A stretch of 48,329 nucleotides of DNA from Gnetum montanum (GCA_015680685.1 MNCI01037655.1:92520-140848), one strand, 5' to 3'. Shown: positions 21,303 to 33,627, counted from the stretch's first letter. Numbers and translations are program-made. Notes: generated from the sequence alone by a model not told the origin.

Positions 21303-23332
21303 TCACAAATCTACTAGTTATCTTCAAGGGTGCAGTGAATGAGTTCATAAAGTTCAAACTATATTACCTAGCCCCAAAGTCCCTCAGCCAAGCCTTTGCC
21401 CAAATGAAGGGCATAGAGGAGGTAGTGCAAGCTAGCAATGACCCAACCTACATGGCCTACAGAAACCAAGACATGTGCAAAAAAAATAGTGGCAATAGTG
21501 GTCATAAGTACAAAAGCAACCAACCGAGGCCCAATGCCCAATCAACCTAAGGCCCCAACTCATAAAGCTACCAACTCTAGCACCAACTCACATACTTCAA
21601 CAAGGACCATCCTAAGGCCTAACTTTAAGTGCAAGGATTTCTCAAGGTATACACTGATATCGATGGAACCCTCTGAACTACTAGAGAAACTCCTAAAAGC
21701 CAGGCAAATCCAATACAAACATGTATCAAAGATTGCTCACCAAAAACATGGTAGGTACTGCAAACTACTAAGGAACCCTACCTAAACAGTACTGAATGAG
21801 CCCCCAGTCCCACAACATTTCAAGCTAGACCAATACTATCATTGCTACTAGATGTCTAGTCACAATATGGATAACTATCATGTTTTTTAGAATGACCTAC
21901 AAAGAATGATAGAACGAGGAAAACTAGTGCTTGACACAACAAGCCAATCCAATGTAGACAATGTCCCCTATGTTATAAACTCCATAAGTGTAGGTTGCAA
22001 GTCTAAACCTACACAACAACCTTTTGTGATCTACATGCCTCCTAACAAGATAAGGATCCACTCAGCCTCCATAAGCAAGAGGCCTACCTTTGTTATCAAA
22101 GTGCCACCTTGAGCACCCATAACAATTGTTCACTAACATGTTAAACTAGCAACCAAACCAACTATCCACTAAGATGTTAAATTAGCACGATGTAGTAGCA
22201 ATAACCACTAAGCAACCTTTTTTCATCAAGGTGCCACAACAAGTTGGCCCTACAAAAACTCCTAAACCACCATTTATCATAAGGATGTCACAATGTGATG
22301 GCCCCTCACCTAGCCAATGCCCAACAATGGGCAATGTCTTGGTCCCTCCTCCTTCAAGGACTAACCTCATTAGTAATCCAAGTAGGCCTACCAAATGCTA
22401 ATGAAAGAGGATCAACAAGCACCTCACAACCCTCATGGTTGAAGCAAAGGCCATAACCAGTAAGAAACAACCAAACACTAGGGCCCCTAGTTCCAAGCAA
22501 GCTAAGCAACCCAAGGCCAAGTTTCCTCCATGAGATATTCGTCTCTCAAGCTACATGGAGGAAGTTAAGGCCAACACAATGGTCAATGACAAGGACTCTA
22601 TAGCTACACTAACCCAGGTAAAACAAATGCTCAAGCAAAAGAACACAATGTTGAGCTTATACGAATCGATCTTGATCTCATCTGCTCACCACCAAGCATT
22701 GGCCCAGATGTTGGCCTTCATTCCTATTATGGAGGACATCCCTATAGATGAGAACACCATCCGTGCAATGATGTTACTCCCTTCACCACAGGAATTGAGT
22801 TCAACATCCCTAGCATTTCATGATGATGCAGTTAAGGTCAACCCTGAATGAGGGGAGGTCACTATAGCTCTACTATCCATTAGCATACCTGTTGGGTAGT
22901 GCACCATCTGCAGAGTGCATGTCAATGATGGTGCAACAAAAAATGTAGTCTTGTACTCCATCATCAACAAGTTAGGCCTAGTAGATGAAATCAAGCCAAC
23001 CAAAAGCATGTGTCTAAAATCCTTCAATAAATCACGCATTTCTATAAGAGGAGCAATTCCCCACCAACCGACATTTCACTATCATAGAGGAGATGTTAGG
23101 CTTCAACTTGATCCTGGGTAGGCCTTTACTAGCCCAACTATGGGCTGTCTCATATCCCATTCACCAAGAAGTCCACCTTCCATATGAAGGTGGTCAAGAT
23201 ATCATCCACAGTGATAATGTCTCCTCTCTAGCTATCCACAACATAAACATGGAGCAAGTCTTGGAGGTGGAGTTTCTTGGTGATGCACCTATGGCAACCA
23301 ATGCAATGCCTAAGGATAACACACCCAAATAA
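21303..23332 (+). pseudogene. E2 gag C-terminal part and protease
   Basis: Resumes with LLVIFKGAVNEFIKFKLYYL and LSQAFAQMKGIEE, then a decayed knuckle region with SHNMDNYHVF (about 21850). After frame changes, 22555-22851 reads VKQMLKQKNTMLSLYESIL, a linker shared with E1 and E3. The retropepsin follows with VHVNDGATKNVVLYSI (22913 on) and, after a frameshift near 23080, MLGFNLILGRPLLAQL. The active-site triplet region is NDG rather than DTG or DSG. Stops and frameshifts mean no product. No pol follows. Confidence 0.85.
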
Positions 23333-23499
23333 GTGGTTGAAGCCAACAACCTCCCAGAGGATCCTAAGCCTTGCGGGCCCCCTAATCCATGCTCAGTTAG
23401 GAAGAAACTACGTGACCAAGACTTTCCCTTGGCCAAAAATTCACTAAGCACCTACTTATCCCTTGCCTCCACAAGCCATGCATTTTTGGTTTTTTCTTG

Positions 23500-25273
23500 T
23501 GTTGCATTTGTTCATGCATTTACATTTCACCTGCTTACCTAGTTTACACACTACTTCACTTTGTTTATGCATTTCTACTTTGTTTACGCATCCATCCATT
23601 TAACTTACACATTACATTTGAAAAACATCAAAAATACATAAAAATCATAAAACTAAAACTACAAAAAAACATGCGGCCTGAAAAGGCCTTAAACTAGCCC
23701 ATGGCCTAGAATGGCCTAAAACTATCTCTTTTTGCATTGCTTTCCTTTCATTCATGCATTTTAACTTTGGTTATGATAGGTATCACTTAATGCTATTTTT
23801 CTAGTTGATTTTTGCAAGATCTTGTAGGCACACAGCATGACTACGCATGCAACATTGCACCTCACACAAGGTAAGCACTCATCTACCATGATGTAAAAAA
23901 CTAGCACAGATAGTCCACTATGATTATAAATTGGTGTAGCAGTCTGCTATGACTATAAACTAGCATATATTATCCTTGAGTCATAACATTAAACTAGCAC
24001 AACATCCACCATCTGCTACAATGATAAACTAACACCCAACAATCTACTAGGACTATAAACTAGCACATCATGGTCTACCAGAACCTTAAACTAGGTTCAC
24101 AGTTTTCCAAGACTTTAAATTTGCATAATGCTAATCTATTGGAGCACCTACCATTGGTGAAACCCTTGGGGCACTCACAACATCATCACCTCCCACCATT
24201 CTACTAATCTTTTAGAATACCTGCCATCGATGCATCCTTTGAAGAAATCACAGCATCATCGCACTAGCACTTTTATTGGCTTCTTAAGAATTTACAATAG
24301 GCACAACATTTGATGCATTTGCAACATTTTCACATCCAACACTTGCAGAATCTTCACATTTGGCATTTTCACTTGCATTTTATGTTGTGTGGTTTTCTTG
24401 TCTTCTAAGAGTCATGTTTGCAAGATGAAACCACAAAGGCAATTGTGCAAAGATGCATCTCATCGTAGCAGCAAGCCACCACATTACTCCAATGTGCATG
24501 ATTAGACTAGTTATGCCACTCAAGAGTGCAAATCCCCCTCATCCCATTATAGTCTATGCACATCCACTCCATTCCAATAGCCTCTCATCCCCTGCATACT
24601 CATGTTTGCACATCCCTCTAATGCATATGCACTATGATGCATATGGCATTCTCCTCACATCAACCATAGAACCTAAGGTAGATGTAACATAACTCATCCC
24701 ATGGGGAGCCTCTATTGGTTGGTCAAGGCCCAAGTGGATGTAATGCAAGTCATCCTAGGGAGGAAACACCTATCTTATAGACATGATGTGATTGCATCAA
24801 AGCAAAGTCCATCTACTTGATGGCCTACACCTTGCAGCTAGCATTCAGTAGTAAGTTGAATCCAATAGGGGTTCACCTCATAGCAAAGCAAAAAATGAGC
24901 AAAAAATGAAAAAAAGAAAGGAAAACGAGGAAAAGGACATCCCCAAGTAAATTGTTAATGTTAAAGCTTCATAACTAGCCTAGCCTTCATCAACTTTAAC
25001 TCTCTAATGAGCACTCTAACAAGAGTTCAATGTTTCAGGGGCAAGCCACTTCATGCCATGGTCACCATCAACTGTGCTAACTTTGCATCTTACATCAAGA
25101 TACACTATTTTCATTTTATTTCCTCTACTTTCATTTCATCTCCCTACCACATTTCCTACACACTTTGCCCCCACATGCCCTTATCCATAGCACTCTTGAA
25201 CATGGTGGAACGATACCTAATCTTGTACCAACGAGTGATGTTGGTTCCACATCTACTGTGATGTTTTACAATT
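23500..25273 (+). repeat. E2 spacer with hairpin-motif cluster E
   Basis: Non-coding. Motif copies lie between 23670 and 24125: 23675-23688 GGCC-TGAAAA-GGCC, 23703-23716 GGCC-TAGAAT-GGCC and 23941-23954 AGTC-TGCTAT-GACT. G-T paired or decayed copies lie at 23914-23927, 24041-24054, 24072-24085 and 24101-24114. From 24400 to 25270 the sequence matches the E4 3' spacer (27960-28697), including GATGCATCTCATC. No RT or integrase similarity. Confidence 0.75.
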
Positions 25274-25326
25274 CTTTGTCAACATCTCTTGGGCCACTCC
25301 TCTAAACATCAACAAAGAGGGGCTAC
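25274..25326 (+). other. E2 purine tract with inverted repeat
   Basis: CTTTGTCAACATCT (25274-25287) faces AAACATCAACAAAG (25304-25317), whose end runs into the purine tract AAAGAGGGGCTAC directly before the 3' LTR. Confidence 0.75.
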
Positions 25327-26566
25327 TAAAATACCACAAAATTTTGGATCTCAATGTCTTGACTAGAAATTTGGCTAAGTATCAAAATGATGGCACTTTG
25401 CCCAAATTTTTCTAAGTGTTGAGTGTAGTTAGCTCCAACTACCAATTTTGTAGTCTTTTTCTAACTGTTGAGTTATTCATCCCACGCATAACATGGGGCA
25501 AGTGTAGCAGCTATAGTTAGAAAATTTTCAAACTTTTCTAGTCACCTCTAAACTTAGAAATTTTTTTAAATTTTTCTCATAGTCCCACCTACTGCACTGC
25601 CACATGGCACCAAATCTATGTTTTTCACTAACCCTAGCCTATAAATACCCCTAGACCCCAAACATTTTAATGGTTGGTATTCCCAAGCAATTAGCATTCC
25701 CAAGTGGTTAGCATTCTCAAACTATTGGCATTCCCAAGTAGTTGGCATTCTCAAACGGTTGGCATTCCCAGGCGATTGGCATTCTCAAATAATTGGCATT
25801 CCCAAGTGGTTGGCATTCCTTAGATGTGAGCATTTTTAGCACTTGGCATTTGGCATTTGGCACTAAGCATCTTTGGGTGAACAAGACCTAGATGCATTAT
25901 TAGAGAGGTAGAGTTGCATTCTACGACCCACCGTAGCCCCACTATAGCCTTGTAGGACACCACAACCCACAATACACCACAACAGCTAACCTAGTAGGCA
26001 TGGTTCATCATAATGAGTGCCAGACTTCACAGCCTAACACCACTAAGGCTGTGAGTACACTCCCATTATGCTTGTTATACACTATGTACCTTCTAAGACC
26101 CTTTTCGAGTTAACTACGCTTCCATTTGGGGTGGTGTTCCATTTCTCTCTTACGTTTCTAGCATTTTTTTGGATTTTTCTTGCATTTTTTGCACCTTTTT
26201 ACACATCATCATGTTGTACTACATTTAAGTGGTAGTCTCCATAGGTTGACACTCTCATTTCGGTCAAAACTTTTGGCTATGCTCAAGCCCATTCCATGGC
26301 TATGCTCTACACTTAACACCGTGAAGCACCACTTCAACACTTAGCATTGTTTTGTGTTGTTTACACTTTCATTTCTACTAATCATGCCACCCCTCGGTTG
26401 TACCCACTACCTTAGTTACAACCAAAAAAGTCCCTATTTGATCGACAAGACCATTTAGGGTGCTTTGCCTCTGTTTCTAGCAAGGCCCTCATGCAGAGGT
26501 GGGATTAAGGCTATGCATCTGTTGACCCCTTGATGATTCTAGCCATTAATGTTTTTTATCATTACA
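25327..26566 (+). repeat. E2 3' LTR
   Basis: Starts TAAAATACC (TGAAACACC in the 5' copy, changed by three transitions) and ends CATTACA. It matches 17461-18673 throughout. TATA-like CTATAAATACC lies at about 25639-25649. It holds nine copies of the 17-bp repeat at 25678-25830. Confidence 0.88.
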
Positions 26567-26845
26567 ATAAAGGAGGAGCATATGAAAATTCTTGATTGCA
26601 TTGAATGATACCAAGAAAATCAAAGGCAAAAGCACCACCATAATCAACATCAACACCTAATCAAGAGAGGGGACCTAGTCCTCAAGGCCATTCGCAAACC
26701 TACAAACAAATCCTTAGCTAACTAGGAAGGGTATTTCTTGGTCATCAAGGCCTATGATAATGGAGCATTCAAGCTTGTTGATCAAAATGATAATGAGTTT
26801 GCCAATCTAGTCAATCATTTGTATTTAAAGCCTTACTTTTCCTAG
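26567..26845 (+). pseudogene. E4 integrase C terminus
   Basis: Frame reads EEHMKILDCIE, then IKRGDLVLKAIRKP, EGYFLVIKAYDNGAFKL and VNHLYLKPYFS with a stop at 26843-26845. This is the C-terminal integrase domain continuing the gene broken at 17460. Two internal stops are visible, after CIE and after SLAN (where tryptophan is expected). The join across E2 shows that E2 inserted into pol. Confidence 0.85.
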
Positions 26846-26880
26846 TACACAACACCACATCTTAACAAATCAAGATGAGC

Positions 26881-27250
26881 ACAAGTCTTCTATGATTATA
26901 AACAATACTGGCTTATTTGCTATGATGTTAAACTGGCCTAGCTTGTCTACTATGAAATTAAACTAGCATCCATATCCATAGTTTTCTATGACTATAAACT
27001 AGTACAATTCATCCACTACGACATTAAATTGGCACAACTCATTCTCTATGACCTTAAACTGGCACAAATCATCCTTGGGTCATGACATTAAATTGACATA
27101 GCAACTTGTTTACTACAACATTAAACTAGCATGCAGCAGTCTACTAGGACTATAAACTAGCATGCCATGGTCTACTAGAACCTTAAACTAGATCCATGGT
27201 TTTCTAGGACCTTAAACTAATAGAGCACATGGTCTACCAAGACCTTAAAC
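26881..27250 (+). repeat. Hairpin-motif cluster F (E4, after integrase)
   Basis: At least ten copies in element sense starting 36 bases after the integrase stop, the same place as cluster A in E1. Perfect stems: 27107-27120 TGTT-TACTAC-AACA, 27138-27151 AGTC-TACTAG-GACT, 27231-27244 GGTC-TACCAA-GACC. G-T paired versions include 26884-26897 AGTC-TTCTAT-GATT and 27188-27201 GGTT-TTCTAG-GACC. Each is followed by A/TTAAACTAG-like sequence. Confidence 0.85.
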
Positions 27251-28697
27251 TAGGTTTACAATCCACTGCACATGGTTCTACGAGTAGGCAAGCATGAATA
27301 ATTCCAACTCCCTCCCCTCCCCCTTCATCTGTCTAGATCTCATGGACAAGGCAGGGACACTACAATTCCAAAATGGATTTCCTATCATTAAGAGAGGCAT
27401 CTAAAAAATTTGCAACATTACCACCCCCTAGCATTTTTTTGGTCTTTTGGAGCTCTTGTCATCAATGCACCCTCTAGGTAGCACTTGTAGAACTACCAGC
27501 TCTGGGTGGCACTTGTAACACTACTAGCTCTAGATGGCACTTGCAACACTACCAACTCTAGGTGGCACTTGTAGCACTACTAGCTCTAGGAAACATTTGC
27601 ATCACTACCACCTTTAGGAATTTCACTAGTGTTTTGAGCTCCTATCATTAGGACACCCTTTGGAGTAGTTGCAGCATTACGGCCCCACACCATTTTGTTG
27701 ATTTTTTTAAGCTCTTACCATTGCTTGGGCTTGGGAGCACTTGCAACATCATGGCCCCTAGCCATTTTTCTAGTCTTCTAGGCTCCTGTCAGCAATGTGG
27801 ACTCTTGAGAACTTGCAGCATTATCACCCTTAGCACCTTTACTAGCTTTTTAAAAACTTGCAACTAGTTCAGCTGTTGTAGCATTTGCAACACCATTACA
27901 TCCAACAGTTTACTCACATCTCATGTTGTGTGGTTGTTTTCTTATTTTCTCTAAGTTATGTTTGCAAGAAAAAACCCTTGAGGTGGTCATGCAGAGATGC
28001 ATCTCATCATAGTAGCAAGTCATCACATTGCTTTGATGTGCATGATTGGACTAGCCAAGCCACTCAAAAGTGCACATCCCTATTACCCCCACTATAGCCT
28101 ACTTACATTTTCCCCTTTTACCATGTATTCCCCTACCTTCCCCTTCATCACTGAGCTTGAAAATCCCTCTAATGCACATGGCACCTTCTTTAATTCAACC
28201 ACAGAACCCATGATGAATGTAATGCAACTCATCCCATGGGAAGCCTTTGTGGGCTGGTCAAAGCCCAAGCATATGTAACGCAACTCATCCTAGGGAGGAA
28301 ACACCTATCCTACAGATGTGACATGATTTCCTTGAAGCAAAGCCCATTAGGTGGCATGCAATCCACTTGATGGAACGCATCCCACAGTTAGCATCTCATA
28401 ATGTATAGAACCCAAAGCAGGTTTGCTTTGTAGCCAAGAAAAAGGGCAAACAAGGTAAAACATGTTCCCAAGAAAAATTAGCAGAGCTGCACCTTCATAA
28501 TGGGTTCAACCGTAAATCCATGTTGATTCTATCATAAGAAAACTAATGAGAGATCACAATTTTAGGTCAAGTCATTCTAGTACCATGGACGCTGACTTTC
28601 TCATAAGAATTTCAATGAGAGTTCACCATTTTGGTAGCAAGCCACACCTTGGTTCCATGATCACCATCAGCCATGTTGACTCAACATCTTACAGCAT
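27251..28697 (+). repeat. E4 3' spacer, part 1, with 28-bp tandem array
   Basis: Non-coding. Bases 27481-27620 repeat every 28 bases about five times (core GGCACTTGTAGCACTACTAG). From 27960 the sequence parallels the E2 spacer. It is interrupted at 28697 by E3, and the bases AGCAT (28693-28697) are duplicated at 37332-37336. Confidence 0.75.
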
Positions 28698-30480
28698 TGT
28701 ACTAATCTAAATTTTTTGTGTAAGGCTAGAAGGGAAAATAGACATTGAAAGATCATTGGGCAGGCACAGCTGACCCTACCTTCGCCTGAGGGCAAGCTGG
28801 AAAAGAGAACAAAGGTAGAGTGTCGTGGATGGTTTTCATGCGAATCAACCAAGGACTTCCCTGAGCATAAGCTACGACTAGTGCTGGGGTTATCGTAAAT
28901 GGTGTAAATGGAATGCAAACAATGATACAAAATGTAAACAGAATGCAAACAGTGACATGAAGTGTAAACAGAGCGCAGAGTGTAAATAGAGACTAAATTG
29001 TAAACGAAGCGTAAACAGAGCTATATTGTAAACAAAGCATAAATAGAGTAAAAAATATAAATGGAAGGCAATAATGAAATTATATTGTATTTTTTAACAA
29101 TAGTGTCCACCGGTCAAAGCGTAGTTGTGTGTGTGATTGCAAGTTAAGCACTAAGCCGCGGAGTGATGTGGTGATGTGTTTGCAGGTGCTTGGATGCTAG
29201 GAGTCTCATGTGCCTAAGCATCCAAGGTTCAAAGTTGCTCTTTCTTCAAAATTTCTGACCCCTTTTAAGTGAATTGACAGGGTATTTATAGGGTTTGGCT
29301 AGGCTCGGGCATGGAATCCATGGATGGAATCGACAACCGAGAGATGAGAGGAAACATGATCGTGTGACATGTGTACGATAGATAGCTATGTGTGAGTTGG
29401 TCGTGTGTCGGCAAGCTATGTTTTTGACCAAATTCATAGTATCTTACAACGTGTGGATTACTCAAGCCCATGGAAGCACATACAATTTGGACCATAAGGG
29501 CCTGACAAGCCCACAAATGAAGATTACAAAGAAAATCAAGAGGGATCGACTCCAGCTCGCTTGAAACTTCTTAGTCCCTAAATCGACTACAACAGGATGT
29601 TGATTTGAGTAGTTTTGTAGCTATTTGAGGTGTTTCTATTCCACCAGGGCTCCCAGCTTGAGTTGATTTGGTCCTGGCATGTTCTTAGCATGCGTTTGGA
29701 GTGCTTTTATCGAGGCGTGAATAGTGTTCACGTTGGTGAATAGTGTTATGCTATGAATAGTGTCATGCTGTGAATAGTGTCATGCTATGAATAGTGTTAC
29801 ATTGTGAATAGTAGCATGCTATAAATAGTGTTACACTGTGAATAGTGTTACATTGTACTCATGCCCAACGTGTGTCCCAGCATGTGTTCTGCAGCATCAG
29901 TTCTACAGTGTGCGTATGTTGTACTCACGCCTAGCGTGACCTTCAACATGAAAAAGACATTCTTTGACATCAATTTTTGAGTTTTGAAGCCTGGGTTTTT
30001 GAGTGCAACTGCTGCCTACCTTGTGACCTTGAGGGTGATCTACCAATTGAAAAAATGGGCTTGAATGTGGTTTGTTTGGAAGCACTTTCGGGTAGGTCAC
30101 GTTGGACTCCCACTGTAGTATGACCACAGCATGACCTGCAGAAAATACAATTTTTTTAACTTGAATCTAGGGTTTTGGAGGCTAAAGTTTGAGTTTTGTC
30201 AATGATGAACTTTGAAGATGACTTGGACGCTGAAAACCAGCACTTTGACTCAATTTTGGGCCTTTTGGAGTCGATCACACTGGGCTCACACTACAGCGTG
30301 ACCATAGCGTGACTATGAAAATTGTAATTTCTAGTGTGACTTGTCAGGAAAGCCAGTGTGAGTGACCAAGGAAAGCCAGCATGAGTTGCATGCCTTAGTT
30401 AAATGTTTGCCTTCCGAATGCTGGAAAGGGCTTGAGTCGCTTTTGCTTCAAAGTGCTAGTCCAAAATTAGTGGTGTTTCA
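28698..30480 (-). repeat. E3 3' LTR
   Basis: Matches 35599-37331. TATA box TATAAATACC is on the minus strand at about 29291-29282. It contains repeated GTAAACAGAG-like words (28880-29070), a 17-bp minisatellite (29718-29855) and several GCGTGAC-type repeats. Confidence 0.93.
29718..29855. repeat. 17-bp minisatellite in E3 3' LTR, 8 copies
   Basis: Unit TGAATAGTGTTATGCTA with 17-base periodicity after a first 19-base unit. The 5' LTR copy has five units (36620-36705). In element sense it lies in U3 upstream of the TATA box. Confidence 0.85.
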
Positions 30481-30534
30481 TTGGCCCCTCTTTGTTAACG
30501 TCTGGAGGAATCCACCCAAGAGGCATTAACAAAG
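30481..30534 (-). other. E3 purine tract with inverted repeat
   Basis: In element sense AACAAAGAGGGGCCAA precedes the 3' LTR. CTTTGTTAA (30490-30498) pairs with TTAACAAAG (30526-30534), a perfect 9-bp stem. Confidence 0.8.
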
Positions 30535-30710
30535 AAGTGTAAAACACCATGAGAAACTAAGTACCAAGCATTATCCGTCGACTCTTAGCTAGATGTCATC
30601 ACACCATGTTCAAAAGTACATGGGATTAAGGAATGTAGTTCAAGATGCAAGGGGATGGATTGTAATAGGAAAAGCCAGGAGTTGGTCAAGGGTTATAATT
30701 GTTGTCAGAG

Positions 30711-30852
30711 TTGTGGCAGAGGAATGCTCTCATGTGAATGAGCTATATCTTTGATCCTTGTCAATAGCTAGTGTTCAGCANTTTGTGGGAGAGGAATGCT
30801 CTCATGTGAATGAGCTATATCTTTGATCCTTGTCAATAGCTAGTGTTCAGCA
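30711..30852. other. Duplicated 70 bp around a single N (likely assembly join)
   Basis: 30711-30780 and 30783-30852 are the same 70 bases with one difference, separated by N at 30781 and one base. This looks like two contig ends that overlap but were not merged, not a biological tandem repeat. Confidence 0.85.
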
Positions 30853-31710
30853 GACTCAGAGCCAAGACATAGGAGGTGCGTTCTTTGAAGAAACGAGACT
30901 CTTATAGAGTATTTACGGGGCCCATGGTAGAATAGCCAAAGCCACATGATGATCTACAACATGGTCTCTTTGAGACACAAGTGTAGCTTTTTTTCAAGAC
31001 AATTGCCTTCCTAAGGCTTGTATGAGAATAGCCAATAGTTTGAGGTTTATGATGTCAACAATGTAATGAAGACCTTTTCTATGCACTTTGCTCTTTGACC
31101 TTTTTGTTATTTTTCTTTTTTGTTTGTTTTTTTCTTTATTTTGTTTTTCTTTTCTTTTTACTCTTTTTTTTTTTCTCTTTGGTCTTTTTGAAAGGGCTTG
31201 ATTTTTTTTCGTGCTCATATTTGAGTGCTTACATTTTGCATCATGTACTATGTATTGTGTTTTGCGTCACAACTGCTTAGAGAGTCATAGTGTGCAATAA
31301 TGTATCAAGAGTGTTGAGCTAAGTGGAACATATCTAGAGGTATAATTGAATGGGGTACAGGGATATGATGGAAAATAGGGAATGCATCAGGATTCGAGAA
31401 TGTACTTATGAATGGATTGATTAACCCAGTAACATGCATCAGGAAGAATGTGATACCTTGTCGTCATGATAAAGTGCATCTATGCACGAACGCCTCATGA
31501 GTGTCATCCTGCAAACACAACTCCAAGAAGACAAGAAAACCACAAATGAAATGGTTAGCTAAGCACTTTAAACAAGGAGATGGAGTCACCGCATGCAATT
31601 CAAAAGTAGATAGAATCATGAATAGCATCAGCCTCATCAAGGCCCATGAGACAAATCATGCAGCCAATTATAGCAACACATTTATTCAAGTTTTTTCCTG
31701 ATCGTTGATG
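30853..31710. other. E3 3' non-coding region with pyrimidine tract
   Basis: No pol homology. 31098-31194 is a T/C-rich tract with almost no purines apart from G's (A-rich in element sense). Small frames across it are composition artefacts. Confidence 0.6.
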
Positions 31711-32430
31711 ATGTCACCAGTTTATAGTCTTGGCGGACTACTGCGAGTTAGTTTCATGTTGTAACCCCTTGGACAGTGCCATTTTAGCATTGTAGCAGAC
31801 GGTGCATTGCCAGTTTATAGTCATAGTGGATTGTGAAGAGGAAAACCAGTTTATAGTCTTAGTGGACTTTAGATGCTAGTTTTATGTCATGGCGGATAGA
31901 TGTAGCAGTTTAGTGTCATACCAGATGGAGCTCTATGGTATCAATTTTAAGTCATTATGCTAGGACTTCTTTGTGGTATCAGTTTTAAGTCATGATGCTA
32001 GGACTTTTCTTTGGTATCAGTTTTAAGTCACGATGCCAGGACTTCTCTGTGGTATCAGTTTTAAGTCATGATGCCAAGAATTCTCTATGGTATCAATTTT
32101 AAGTCATGATGCCAGGACTTCTCTGTGGTATCAATTTTAAGTCATGGCTCAAGGACGAGTTATGCTAGTTTATAGTCATAGCGGACTATCTCTGCTTACC
32201 TTGCTTGTCTAAGGTGTGATGTTGCATGCATGGTCATGTTGTTTGTCTACAAGATCCTGCAAAAATCAACTAGAAAGAAAACAACATCAATCAACACCTA
32301 TCATAAATAGAGTTAAAATGGATGAATGAAAGGAAAGCAATGCAAAAAGTGATAGTTTTAGGCTGTTTCGGGCCGTAAGCTACTTTAAGGCCTTTTCGGG
32401 CCCTTGTTAGTTTAACGTCATTTCGGATAG
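31711..32430 (-). repeat. Hairpin-motif cluster G (E3, after protease)
   Basis: The densest cluster. Perfect stems: 31726-31739 AGTC-TTGGCG-GACT, 31855-31868 AGTC-TTAGTG-GACT, 32174-32187 AGTC-ATAGCG-GACT and 32389-32402 GGCC-TTTTCG-GGCC. Others have G-T pairs, for example AGTC-ATAGTG-GATT (about 31819-31832) and GGCT-GTTTCG-GGCC (32361-32374). The 38-bp tandem array lies in the middle. All read AGTTTA then stem on the plus strand. Confidence 0.85.
31940..32167 (-). repeat. 38-bp tandem array with 10-base-loop hairpins
   Basis: Six units starting at 31940, 31978, 32016, 32054, 32092 and 32130, an exact 38-base period; the last is diverged. Each holds a long-loop version of the motif, for example AAGTC (31949-31953), loop ATTATGCTAG, GACTT (31964-31968). 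Confidence 0.9.
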
Positions 32431-33627
32431 AGGTTGCGAAGGGCTATTGGGTGGATGGGGCATTTTCACCACGTATTATGGTCTCCCTCCCTTTGTGGAG
32501 GAAGTGGGGTTCTTGGTGGATGTGAGATGACACTACGCATGACCTAGCTAGCCAGGGGCATCCTAGGATCATGTTGTAGTCTGGCATCTTGTCGATAACT
32601 ATAAAGTTTGCAAACGTGGGGTGCTGGTCTCCTATCATGAAGGCAATGTGGATTGTGTCTTTAATGGCTACACGTGCTCCATCGAAGGATTTTAGAGACT
32701 CGATTTCAATCGGTTGAATGTTGTGCGTTAGCCCTAGTCGTTTGACGATGGAGTGTGCAACAATGTTTTCTACCGTGCCATCATCGATGTGTACTCTATG
32801 TACTGTGTATTTTCCAATGCTTACACTAATTTTCAATGGTGCATGTGTGACCTCCCCTTGTTTGGGGTCGATCTTGACATCATTTTTGCGGAAGGTAAGA
32901 GTCGTTATGTTTGTATCTTGTGGTACAGGGGATGTAATGGCTCCATGAATGGCATCTTCAATTGAATACATGTTTTCTGTAGCAGGGATAGAGGCAAGCA
33001 CGTGTGCTAGTGCTTCGCAATGCCTTGATGATGTTAATATGAGGTCATGCAAGGTAGGCATTACATTCTTATGTTTTAATGCATTGTGTATATGAGATAG
33101 TATGTCTATGAGGTTGTCATTTATATTTGTCGTGGTGGGCACCTCCTCTATTGTGTGAGCCATAATGTAGAGCTCTTGTGGAGGGGCAATGCATAAGGAT
33201 TGTTGTTTAGTGGACCTAGGGGTAGAGCTATGGCTGGTTTGTGATTTAGGCATTGGTGACTTGGGTTGCCACTGCTTGTATGTGGCCAAGTTGCTGAAAC
33301 TTGGACTTGGTGTGGATGTCGCTGAAGCCACTTGTGTGTTTAATGTCACGATGGATGGTGGCTGGCAGTTTAACATCATACTGAACAGGTTGTTAGATGT
33401 TGCCCTTATGATGAAGAGTCTCTTGTTTCGGGAAGTCGTTGAAGGTATGGGACTACGAGGTTGCACTGCATTGAGGAACCCTTTCTTTGCCATTCTTTGT
33501 AAATCATTTTGCAAAGTTCGACAAGTTTCTGTGTCATGTCCAATCATTTGATGGTAGTGGAAATATGCACTTAAGTCAAAATGTTATGGGACACATGCGT
33601 TGTATGTTGTAGTGGGATAACTTGCTA

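Larger units (their letters stand above)
17461..26566 (+). mobile_element. E2: gag-pro only, non-autonomous element
   Basis: Plus-strand element bounded by LTRs 17461-18673 and 25327-26566, inserted in the E4 integrase. Flanks are ATAGG (17456-17460) and ATAAA (26567-26571), an imperfect 3 of 5 match consistent with decay of a 5-bp duplication. Internally it has a leader, gag, protease, a hairpin-rich spacer and a purine tract. No RT, RNase H or integrase motif was found between the protease end and the 3' LTR. It would depend on pol from a relative such as E4, whose 3' spacer is similar to that of E2. Confidence 0.85.

Noticed and set aside
31095-31280. Phenylalanine-rich 61-codon frame
   Set aside because: Product of a T-rich tract, not a membrane protein gene.
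31940-32167. CRISPR-like regular repeats
   Set aside because: The 38-bp units are contiguous with no unique spacers, and the setting is a plant retroelement.
33189-33551. 120-codon plus-strand frame, cysteine- and leucine-rich
   Set aside because: Shadow of E3 gag-pro on the opposite strand, where knuckle and retropepsin motifs are clear.
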